A stretch of DNA of 64,000 nt, taken from the NCBI RefSeq assembly GCF_001695855.1, contig NZ_MBSS01000023.1, positions 62,001 to 126,000 of the forward strand. The letters are read 5' to 3'. The stretch's first letter is position 1; each line of letters starts with the position of its first letter. The position numbers and the translations under genes are program-made. Positions 57,038-64,000 of this stretch are shown here, piece after piece. The stretch comes from Ensifer sp. LC163 (lineage in GTDB: Bacteria; Pseudomonadota; Alphaproteobacteria; Rhizobiales; Rhizobiaceae). Below the pieces are notes generated by a model that saw nothing but the letters and a program-made list of their open reading frames with translations, ran no database searches and was not told where the DNA came from.

Positions 57038-57772
57038 TCAGATGACGAGCAGCGGCGTCTTTCCCCGGACGCGATTGTAGAGATCAATCGCGTCCTGCTG
57101 CAGCATCCGCACGCACCCGGCCGAGGCGTTCTTGCCGATCGAGCGCCACTGCGGCGATCCATGGATGCGATAGAGCGTATCCTTGCCATCCTGGAAGATA
57201 TACATCGCGCGGGCGCCAAGCGGATTGCCGAGGCCCGGATCCATGCCACCGGCCTCGATGCCATACTTCTTCAGGTGCGGCTGGCGCGCGACCATGTCGT
57301 CCGGCACCGTCCAACGTGGCCATTTGCGTTTCCAGTGTACGACGGCCCTGCCCTTCCAGGCGCGCCCCTGCGCGCCGAGGCCGACGCCGTATCGGATCGC
57401 CTTGCCACCGGGCAGCACCCAATAGAGGAACATCTTCTGCGTATCGACGACGATCGAATAGGCCGGTTCGTTGGTCGCGTAGTCAACCTCCTGACGGAGG
57501 AATTCCGGCTTTATCGCGTCGAATTGCACCGCCGGAACATCATAGCCCTCGTCCTTTACCGGGCCGTAGATCTGGGCGTAATCGAGCTTCGGCGCGGGCT
57601 CGTCCTTGCGATCAAGCTCGATCGGCGCCTTCTCCGGTGGGGAGATGGTGCCCTTGTTGGCCTTGTCGGCGGCGTTCGCCTCGAGACCGGGCTTCGGGAC
57701 CTGGGTGCAGGCGCTCAAAATGGAGCTGGCGACCACCGCAAGCAGTGATCGGCGGGACAATTGAAAAGACAC
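57038..57772 (-). CDS. L,D-transpeptidase (YkuD/ErfK) lipoprotein, paralogue
   Basis: A 244-residue enzyme closely related to the 56201 gene: GARAMYIFQDGKDTLYRIHG and NASAGCVRM give the catalytic His and Cys. The N-terminus has SRRSLLAVVASS and the lipobox LSAC. I use a GTG at 57772 directly before this signal; a longer reading from 57892 would add 40 residues that do not look like a signal. Convergent tail-to-tail placement with its paralogue suggests an inverted duplication. Confidence 0.85.
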   Translation of the reverse strand: MSFQLSRRSLLAVVASSILSACTQVPKPGLEANAADKANKGTISPPEKAPIELDRKDEPAPKLDYAQIYGPVKDEGYDVPAVQFDAIKPEFLRQEVDYATNEPAYSIVVDTQKMFLYWVLPGGKAIRYGVGLGAQGRAWKGRAVVHWKRKWPRWTVPDDMVARQPHLKKYGIEAGGMDPGLGNPLGARAMYIFQDGKDTLYRIHGSPQWRSIGKNASAGCVRMLQQDAIDLYNRVRGKTPLLVI

Positions 57773-58012
57773 TTTTTCTATTCCGGGTTGGGGACATGCG
57801 AGGAGAGAGTTGTGGCTGTTGGTCCAATTCGTGACCGAAATGTGGTGAAAGCCGATCTCTTTGGTGGATGATCCTCGCCAGCCGTTTGCCACCGCCGCGG
57901 TGTTGCATAATTCACTCGGTCAGATGCTGGCGGGAGACCATTTGGGTTCCGGAGGCCGGATGCCGAGACGGGAAGTCGCGCTCAGCCCGGCAGCCACATC
58001 TCGCCGTCCGTC

Positions 58013-58111
58013 TACAGCGCCGCGCGTCTTATCAGACGCGCGGCGCTGTAACACTTTGAATTGCTGCATGTTTTTATCCTTAGATCGGATAGGATTTAAG
58101 GAAACATGCAG
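58013..58111 (+). repeat. Two-hairpin intergenic repeat, copy 4 (best preserved)
   Basis: Hairpin 1 is perfect: 17-base arms 58013-58029 and 58034-58050 (TACAGCGCCGCGCGTCT and its complement) with a TATC loop. The linker ACACTTTGAATTG follows, then hairpin 2 from CTGCATGTTT to AAACATGCAG with an inner CTTA/TAAG and ATCGGAT pairing. The minus-strand recX gene takes its last five codons and its stop from hairpin 2. Confidence 0.9.
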
Positions 58112-58695
58112 TCAGTAACTGGATCCTTCCGCAGCACGCTTTCGGCCCGCCCCAAGCTCATGTCGAACACTTTTCTGCCGATATCGAAGCCGAAGCCGTT
58201 GCGGGCGAATGCGGACAGTTCCTTGGCCTTGCGCTTGTCGTCGAGCTCACCGCGGCGGAAGGGGCCGAAACCGCGCTTTCGGGCAAAGACGACCGCGGCG
58301 AACAGATCGTCGGTCGCCTCCAGCGCCACTGCGGCAGTTTCCCTGTCAATGCCCTTCGCCGAAAGCTTCTGGGCAATCGCCCGTTTCGATTTTCCGCTGC
58401 GCACCGCAGATTGCGTGCTGAGCTGCGCATAATCGGCGTCATTGAGCGCATTCAGGTCGTAGGCAAACTTGACCGCAAACTCGGCAACGGCCTTCAACTG
58501 CTCCTGGCTTATATCCTCGAACTTCTGTCGCGCTTTTCTGGTGATGGCGTCGAACAATTGCTTCTCCGTCATCATCTGACGCTCGAGGCGATAGACCGCC
58601 GAGTTGCGCGCCCAGGACAGCATGCGCGCGGTCGGCGTGTCGGAGGGCGGCGGGTCGGAAAGCGGATTATCGGCTTGCGGATCGTTTGATGTCAC
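58096..58695 (-). CDS. recX: RecX-family regulatory protein
   Basis: About 199 residues. The three-helix repeats of RecX are visible: KSKRAIAQKLSAKGIDRETA, then FARKRGFGPFR and KELSAFARNGFGFDIGRKV. RecX binds RecA filaments and limits recombinase activity. The start is uncertain: a GTG at 58695 precedes a Pro/Asp-rich segment, and the frame is open back to 58815. The last residues (DCMFP) and the stop come from a two-hairpin repeat, so the original C-terminus has been altered. It is divergent from a helicase gene carrying an SOS-type box. Confidence 0.82.
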   Translation of the reverse strand: MTSNDPQADNPLSDPPPSDTPTARMLSWARNSAVYRLERQMMTEKQLFDAITRKARQKFEDISQEQLKAVAEFAVKFAYDLNALNDADYAQLSTQSAVRSGKSKRAIAQKLSAKGIDRETAAVALEATDDLFAAVVFARKRGFGPFRRGELDDKRKAKELSAFARNGFGFDIGRKVFDMSLGRAESVLRKDPVTDCMFP

Positions 58696-58869
58696 AGGTT
58701 GGGCGGGCTCGTTGAGGTGTGGTTGATGGGCGAGATTTCGCCCACAGAGATAGCCGCAATCACGCGGCTTCGGTAGTCGTTGCAAAGCGGATTGATTGCC
58801 ATACCGCCAGCCCACCGTGTTTCGCGAACGGAGACCGCTGGAGCACTTTAGTCATTGCCAAAGGGGCCT

Positions 58870-58909
58870 TTGCAATATGATCCCCGGCTGATATGTTCCT
58901 TATTCGTTC
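58870..58909 (+). promoter_or_regulatory. SOS (LexA) box and promoter of the helicase gene
   Basis: GTTC-CTTATTC-GTTC (58895-58909) is an exact match to the alphaproteobacterial LexA-binding sequence GTTC-N7-GTTC. It overlaps a possible promoter TTGCAA (58870-58875) - 16 bases - TATGTT (58892-58897). The helicase start is 123 bases downstream. Confidence 0.72.
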
Positions 58910-59031
58910 CCCGTCGTGAATCGCTCATCTCGAGTGCGGGGATGCCTCGGCATCGCCCGCAGGTCCGGGCAATCGGTCTCGGCACTCGGCGCAAGGGGTA
59001 GAATCGGCAGAGACTTACCGGGGACTTCGGC

Positions 59032-61098
59032 GTGGCGGCGGCCTATCTGGAAAAATTGAATGAGCGACAGCGCGATGCCGTCGAGTTTGGCGTAACCGCA
59101 CCGGGCGAAACCATTGCGGGGCCGCTGCTGATCATCGCCGGCGCCGGATCGGGCAAGACGAACACGCTCGCCCATCGTGTTGCCCACCTCATCGTCAATG
59201 GCGCCGATCCTCGCCGCATTCTGCTGATGACATTTTCGCGCCGCGCTGCATCCGAAATGGCGCGACGGGTCGAGCGCATCTGCGCCCAGGTGCTTGGAAC
59301 AAACGCCACTGTCGCCACCGACGCGCTCACCTGGGCTGGGACGTTCCACGGCATCGGCGCGAGACTGCTGCGGATCTACGCCGAGCAGATCGGGCTGAAT
59401 GTCGACTTCACGATCCACGACCGGGAAGACAGTGCCGACCTTATGAACCTCGTCCGGCATGAGCTTGGCCTCTCCAAGACCGAGAGCCGGTTTCCGACCA
59501 AGGGCACCTGTCTCTCGATCTACTCGCGGGCGGTCAACTCCGAGACGCCGCTGAGTGAGGTCTTGCGCGCGCACTATCCCTGGGTCTCCGGTTGGGAGGA
59601 GCAGCTGAAGCAGCTGTTTTCCCGTTATGTCGAGGCAAAGCAGGCGCAGAACGTGCTCGATTACGACGACCTGCTGCTCTACTGGGCGCAGACTGTCAGC
59701 GTCCCGGAACTCGCCGAGGACATCGGCAACCGTTTCGACCATGTGCTGGTCGACGAATATCAGGATACCAACCGCCTGCAATCATCGGTGCTGCTGGCCT
59801 TGAAGCCGGGCGGCAGGGGGCTGACGGTCGTCGGCGACGATGCCCAGTCGATCTATTCGTTCCGGGCGGCGACGGTGCGCAACATCCTGGATTTTCCAGG
59901 CGAGTTCACCCCGCCGGCGGACGTCATCACCCTCGATCGAAACTACCGTTCCACCCAGACGATCCTCGCCGCCGCCAATGGCGTCATCGATCTCGCCCGC
60001 GAACGCTTTACCAAGAACCTCTGGACCGAGCGGCAGTCGGCGGAAAGGCCAAAATTGCTGGCGGTCGTCGATGAAGCCGACCAGGCACGCTATATCGTCG
60101 AGAAGGTCTTGGAGAACCGGGAGACAGGCATGACGCTGAAGCAGCAGGCGGTGCTGTTTCGCTCATCGAACCACAGTGGACCGCTCGAGGTGGAACTGAC
60201 CCGGCGCAATATCCCTTTCGTAAAGTTCGGCGGGCTGAAATTCCTCGACAGCGCCCATGTCAAGGACATGCTGGCGGTGCTGCGGTTTGCCCAAAACCCG
60301 CGGGATCGGGTCGCCGGCTTTCGCCTGCTGCACATGATACCGGGTGTCGGCCCGCAGACCGCCGGCAAGATCCTCGACGCAATCGCCGCGGATCCGGAAC
60401 CGCTGGCAGCACTCGCGGAAATACCCGCACCGCCGCGCTCCGGCGACAACTGGAGCGCTTTCGTGACCCTGATCGAGGGCTTGCGCAAACAGGCGGGCGG
60501 CTGGCCGGGCGAAATAGCCCAGGCGCGCGAATGGTACGAGCCGCATCTCGACCGGATCCACGAGGATGCGGACACCAGAAAGGCCGACCTCCTGCAGTTG
60601 GAGCAGATCGCCGGCGGCTATTCCAGTCGGGAACGGTTCCTCACCGAACTGACGCTCGACCCACCGGACGCGACCAGCGACCAGGCTGGTGTGCCGCTGC
60701 TTGACGAGGACTACCTGATCCTTTCGACCATCCATTCGGCCAAGGGGCAGGAATGGCGCTCGGTTTTCATGCTCAATGTCGTCGACGGCTGCATCCCCTC
60801 CGACCTTGGCGTCGGCACCACGCACGAGATCGAAGAGGAACGCCGGCTGCTTTACGTCGGCATGACGCGGGCAAAGGACAGCCTGACGCTGATCACCCCG
60901 CAACGGTTCTTCACAAGTGGGCAGCACGCGCAGGGTGATCGCCACGTCTACGCCTCGCGCACGCGTTTCATTCCGGCGACGCTGCTGCAGTTCTTCGAAA
61001 CGGCATCCTGGCCGGTGGTCAGCGCCGCCGCTTCCGAGCGCAGCGCCAGGCAGATCCGCATCGATGTCGGCGCCCGCATGCGCACCATGTGGAAGTAA
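59032..61098 (+). CDS. UvrD/Rep-family DNA helicase
   Basis: A 688-residue superfamily 1A helicase. Motifs in order: Q-like LNERQRDAV, Walker A AGAGSGKTNT (about residue 36), Ia LLMTFSRRAA, II VDEYQDTN (about 242), III VVGDDAQSIYSFR, IV TLDRNYRST, V STIHSAKGQEW and VI RRLLYVGMTRAK. A PGVGPQTAGKI turn lies in the 2B region. Translation starts at GTG. It is shorter than chromosomal UvrD, so it is probably a second, repair-related helicase. The LexA-type box upstream and the dinB gene downstream point to the DNA-damage response. Confidence 0.93.
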   Translation: MAAAYLEKLNERQRDAVEFGVTAPGETIAGPLLIIAGAGSGKTNTLAHRVAHLIVNGADPRRILLMTFSRRAASEMARRVERICAQVLGTNATVATDALTWAGTFHGIGARLLRIYAEQIGLNVDFTIHDREDSADLMNLVRHELGLSKTESRFPTKGTCLSIYSRAVNSETPLSEVLRAHYPWVSGWEEQLKQLFSRYVEAKQAQNVLDYDDLLLYWAQTVSVPELAEDIGNRFDHVLVDEYQDTNRLQSSVLLALKPGGRGLTVVGDDAQSIYSFRAATVRNILDFPGEFTPPADVITLDRNYRSTQTILAAANGVIDLARERFTKNLWTERQSAERPKLLAVVDEADQARYIVEKVLENRETGMTLKQQAVLFRSSNHSGPLEVELTRRNIPFVKFGGLKFLDSAHVKDMLAVLRFAQNPRDRVAGFRLLHMIPGVGPQTAGKILDAIAADPEPLAALAEIPAPPRSGDNWSAFVTLIEGLRKQAGGWPGEIAQAREWYEPHLDRIHEDADTRKADLLQLEQIAGGYSSRERFLTELTLDPPDATSDQAGVPLLDEDYLILSTIHSAKGQEWRSVFMLNVVDGCIPSDLGVGTTHEIEEERRLLYVGMTRAKDSLTLITPQRFFTSGQHAQGDRHVYASRTRFIPATLLQFFETASWPVVSAAASERSARQIRIDVGARMRTMWK

Positions 61099-61203
61099 GG
61101 AGCGACATGTGCCGGACGCCCGCAAATCGCACGCCGACCTGTTTGCTCAGCCAGAGTCCCCATTCCAAGGCGAGCAACCAAGGCCATGCTCTGGCATGCC
61201 GTC

Positions 61204-62339
61204 ATGAACGCGGCCGGGCATAGCGCCCCCGTGGCCGAAAGGCAGCCTGCAGCCCATGCGGCAGGAACAGAGCGACAGCGCAAGATCATCCACATCGACA
61301 TGGATGCCTTCTATGCATCGGTCGAGCAGCGCGACAATCCGGAACTGCGCGGCAAACCGGTGGCCGTGGGCGGTGCGGCAGCGCGTGGCGTCGTCGCCGC
61401 GGCAAGCTACGAGGCGCGCAAATACGGGGTCCATTCCGCCTGCCGTCCGTCACGGCAAAGCGAAAATGCCCCGACCTCATCTTCGTCAAGCCGCGCTTCG
61501 ACGTCTACCGGGCGGTGTCGCACCAGATCCGCGAGATCTTTGCCGAATATACGCCTGTCATCGAACCGCTGTCACTCGACGAGGCCTATCTCGACGTGAC
61601 CGACAATCTGAAGGGCATGGAAATCGCGACCGAGATCGCCGAGGAGATCAGGGCAAAGATCAAGGCGGCGACGAACCTGACTGCCTCGGCCGGGATCAGC
61701 TACAACAAGTTCCTCGCCAAGATGGCGAGCGACCAGCGAAAACCGGACGGCCTGTTCGTCATCACGCCCAAGAACGGGCCGGCCTTCGTGGAAGTGCTTC
61801 CGGTGAAGAAATTTCATGGCGTCGGACCGGCGACGGCCGAGCGGATGAAGCGCCTGGGCATCGAAACCGGCCTTGACCTGCGGCAGCAGTCCCTGGCGTT
61901 CCTGCAGGAACATTTCGGCAAATCCGGTCCGTACTTCTACGGCATCGCCCGCGGCATCGACGAACGCCGGGTGCAGCCCGACCGGGTGCGCAAATCGGTT
62001 GGTGCGGAGGACACCTTTGTCGAGGATATTTTCGAGTTCGAACCGGCTAGCGCCGAATTGCTGCCATTGGTCGACAAGGTCTGGCGCTACTGCGAGGCGC
62101 ACGGGATGAGCGGCAAGACAGTGACGGTCAAAGTGAAATACTCGGACTTCACCCAGGCGACGCGAAGCAGAACGCTCGGCGCACCGGTCGGCGGGATGCC
62201 TGAAATATTGGAGGTGGCAGTTGCGCTGCTCAGATCGGTCCACCCATTCAAGCGCGGCGTGCGCCTGCTTGGCGTCACCCTGTCATCGCTCAACGGCAAT
62301 GATGAGGAAGCCCGCTCACAACTAGAACTTTCTTTCTGA
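61204..62339 (+). pseudogene. dinB: DNA polymerase IV with a one-base frameshift
   Basis: A Y-family translesion polymerase. The first frame encodes [17 protein letters not shown] (first catalytic Asp) to [11 protein letters not shown]; the protein then continues in another frame from about 61441: [28 protein letters not shown] (catalytic Asp-Glu), SAGISYNKFLAKMASD. Adding one A between 61440 and 61441 restores the expected ...HSA-MPS... sequence and gives a full-length protein of about 378 residues. All later motifs are intact, so the change is recent or a sequencing error. The exact start (61186 or 61204) is uncertain. Confidence 0.88.
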
Positions 62340-62359
62340 AGATTGGTCTGTCTTGCAAC

Positions 62360-62514
62360 GAAAAAGCCTGCCGCGGGAGGAGGTGCGGCAGGCTCTTGAA
62401 CAGACTGAATGGCAACCGGGAGGAGGAGTATCGCCATTCCGACAAGCGCTCGTTGGGAGGAGGAGAAAGCGCCTGCACACTCGAAGTCCTGCGGGAGGAG
62501 ATGCATCGCTTCGA
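62360..62514 (-). ncRNA. sRNA locus with four anti-Shine-Dalgarno loops (alpha-r14/NfeR1 or 'cuckoo' type)
   Basis: On the minus strand four hairpins each expose CTCCTCCC or CCTCCTCCC in the loop: stems TCGAAG/CTTCGA (62481-62514), an AGCGC stem (about 62444-62472), GAATGGC/GCCATTC (62407-62439) and GCCTGCCGC/GCGGCAGGC (62366-62393). The last, with T's at 62361-62365, is an intrinsic terminator. Repeated CU-rich loops of this kind are known in alphaproteobacterial sRNAs that pair with ribosome-binding sites. The 5' end is not fixed; it could be an independent transcript or come from the 3' end of the exonuclease mRNA. Confidence 0.75.
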
Positions 62515-62597
62515 TGAGTTGACCATACAAGAAACCGCCCGATTTCGTAGGTCGAAGTTCGCAGACCAGCCATGCGCTCCGCGCCGGTCGGACGGGC

Positions 62598-63569
62598 TCA
62601 TCGGGCCTTGAAGCGCTCGAAAGCCGTCAGCCGCACCATTGGCGGATCGGCCTCGCTCCAGCGGTAGATTTCGGTTCTGAGGTAGCGAAGCTCCTCGTTC
62701 AGCCCCTCTTCAGCGATCTCGATCCACCAGGATTTGGGGCGCCCGTCGCTGCCGTCGGACCAGCGGTAACCGCGGCCCTTCAGATGATCCTTCATTTCGA
62801 AGGGGCTGTTTTCCGCATAGAGGCGGACGCGCGATCGCTGGCTTGCCGCATAGAGTTCGGCAAACGGTGTCTGCTGCGGCTGATCAGCGGGGCCGGCGAT
62901 CACCTCAAGCAGGGCAAAGCAATCGTCGACGGCGCGATGGCCGTCATGGAAATATCCCGCCTGTCCGATGAGATAGCCGAGCTTCGTGCCCTCGAAACCG
63001 CGGTCGCTCCAGCCGATCTCCGAGACCGAGCAGGCCCAGGCCTTCTTCTCGAAGATCGGCGAGAAGGCCTCGCAAAACGGCCGGTCGAACCCGGCATTGT
63101 GGGCGATGATCAGATCGGCGCGTTCGACAATGGCCTGAAGCCGGACAAGGTCGATCGTCTCGCCGGCGACCATTTCGTCTGTGATTCCAGTAATGCGCGT
63201 GATTTCGGCAGGAATGGGTCCGCTCGGCTGCCGCAGACCACCATAGACGTCGATCACGTCGCCGATGGCCCCATGAGCGTCGAAGGTGAACGCAATGACG
63301 CCGATCTCGATGATCTCGTCCTTGCGATGGTTGAGGCCCGTGGTCTCGGTGTCGAGGATGACGCCGACGAGCGGAAACTCCGCTCGCGGCTCGGCCACGA
63401 CGGGACGCGCCTCGAGCTTCTGCAGAACGCGGTAGCGACCCGTCGCCTCCAGATGATCGACCATGGCCCCGGCGCTCATGCCGACAGCCGCGCGTTGGGA
63501 CGCGCGCTTGGAGCGTGTCCCCTTCTCGTCCGGATCGGACAAAACAAACATGTCGTATTGCAATGCCAT
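62598..63569 (-). CDS. DEDDh 3'-5' exonuclease (DnaQ/epsilon-like)
   Basis: A 323-residue protein. The exonuclease domain starts near residue 66: D73 and E75 in LDTETTG, the second Asp in AHNAGFDRPF, and H/D in GHRAVDDCFALL complete the DEDDh set. The last about 110 residues (YRWSDGSDGRPKSWWIEI) form a conserved extra domain seen in rhizobial 3'-5' exonucleases of this type. It is not the main replicative epsilon by architecture, so a repair or RNA/DNA-trimming role is likelier. ATG 63569 has GGGAGAAGGG upstream. The sRNA locus lies 84 bases downstream on the same strand. Confidence 0.9.
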   Translation of the reverse strand: MALQYDMFVLSDPDEKGTRSKRASQRAAVGMSAGAMVDHLEATGRYRVLQKLEARPVVAEPRAEFPLVGVILDTETTGLNHRKDEIIEIGVIAFTFDAHGAIGDVIDVYGGLRQPSGPIPAEITRITGITDEMVAGETIDLVRLQAIVERADLIIAHNAGFDRPFCEAFSPIFEKKAWACSVSEIGWSDRGFEGTKLGYLIGQAGYFHDGHRAVDDCFALLEVIAGPADQPQQTPFAELYAASQRSRVRLYAENSPFEMKDHLKGRGYRWSDGSDGRPKSWWIEIAEEGLNEELRYLRTEIYRWSEADPPMVRLTAFERFKAR

Positions 63570-63977
63570 CAGCCCTTCTCCCGGAACTTTTGGTGAAAGG
63601 GAAGACCGAGCGCCCATCGCGCCATCACTTTCCCGCTCTGTCAACAGACCTATGGCGAGAGGGCCGGATTTAGCCTGGGAAAACCTGTCATCGGGCGATC
63701 ACGCCGCAGCCGATGATCGACGTGGGAGACGGTGCGGACGTGATCCTCATCTGCGATCTGGAACCGGGCCGACCGACGTTCCTACAGGGCGCTGGGCGCG
63801 CCCGATTGCCCGGGTGCGGGCGCAACTGCAGTGCGGCGCGACGGTCTGCTCTACCTGCAGCGGCTCGCTGCTACGGAAGCCGGCCTGCTCGACGACAAGG
63901 ACGCCGCCGCGCACCCCCTCCCGCCTCCGCCGACAGCGCAAGCAGGCACGACAGACTCTCGTTCTCGAAGCGTCGGA
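63570..63977. other. No gene recognised
   Basis: About 400 bases follow the exonuclease start. Short frames exist on both strands, but none has a ribosome-binding site together with a family signature. The first about 80 bases should contain the exonuclease promoter. Confidence 0.4.
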
Positions 63978-63999
63978 CGGGCGCCATCCTTGGCGCCCG
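63978..63999. terminator. Hairpin at the window edge
   Basis: CGGGCGCCA and TGGCGCCCG pair perfectly around TCCT. It probably terminates a gene beyond the right edge or one of the undefined frames to its left. The flank that would show a T-tract is cut off. Confidence 0.45.
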
Positions 64000-64000
64000 G

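Noticed and set aside
62340-62597. Four GGGAGGAG sequences on the plus strand as ribosome-binding sites, or as a short CRISPR-like array
   Set aside because: No start codons with open frames follow at the right distance; spacing and flanks are irregular, and each copy is the loop of its own hairpin. The minus-strand terminator supports an sRNA instead.
63747-63941. A 64-codon minus-strand frame near the right edge
   Set aside because: No ribosome-binding site, no known motif and Arg-rich shadow-like composition.

Overview
The window looks like chromosomal or chromid DNA from a member of the Rhizobiaceae (Ensifer/Sinorhizobium, Rhizobium or Agrobacterium type). The evidence is the high GC content, two CUT2 sugar ABC operons, a DUF1127 protein, a cobalamin riboswitch in front of a class Ib ribonucleotide reductase operon, a GTTC-N7-GTTC type SOS box, rhizobial-looking intergenic hairpin repeats and an anti-Shine-Dalgarno sRNA locus. 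I see no transposase, integrase, phage gene, CRISPR array, tRNA or rRNA. Lineage is inferred from gene content only.

Layout. 1-5.3 kb: a polyamine-type ABC transporter (binding protein, two permeases; any ATPase gene would lie outside the window), an Asp/Glu/hydantoin racemase, a convergent LysR regulator and a DUF1127 protein. 5.4-9.8 kb: an NrdR-box promoter, a B12 riboswitch and nrdHIEF, followed by rtcB. 11.4-14.1 kb: a decayed MFS gene, acylphosphatase, a cupredoxin, a DUF4142 protein and an ECF sigma factor; the sigma gene and the DUF4142 gene carry nearly identical ECF-type promoters. 14.2-21.3 kb: a CUT2 sugar transporter with a PfkB kinase, a GatZ/KbaZ-type protein and a LacI regulator, probably a D-tagatose/alditol route. 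21.3-26 kb: an RhtX/FptX siderophore permease coupled to a truncated TonB receptor, a serine hydrolase, and a TetR/SDR pair around a palindrome.

26-36.4 kb: a 1938-residue three-part protein (GMC oxidoreductase, alpha/beta hydrolase, PhoD-like phosphatase), divergent from a 1342-residue regulator built like mammalian soluble adenylyl cyclase (two cyclase domains, AAA ATPase, TPR-like region). 36.4-40.3 kb: a zinc-ribbon protein, a pentapeptide-repeat protein, phosphoketolase and a remnant of acetate kinase. 40.3-45.2 kb: an HlyD/fused double-ATPase/ABC-2 exporter. 45.2-54.8 kb: a second CUT2 operon with an SDR dehydrogenase and two DhaK/DhaL pairs; one DhaK is fused to a SorC-family regulator. 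This reads as polyol uptake, oxidation to a ketose, and kinase capture. 54.9-57.9 kb: three L,D-transpeptidase-family lipoproteins. 58-64 kb: repair and replication genes (recX, an SOS-boxed UvrD-type helicase, dinB with a one-base frameshift, a DEDDh exonuclease) and an sRNA locus with four CCUCC-type loops.

The least expected items are the three-part enzyme with a Cys in the nucleophile position, the regulator-kinase fusion, the aSD-loop sRNA, the duplicated ECF promoter and the four-copy two-hairpin repeat.
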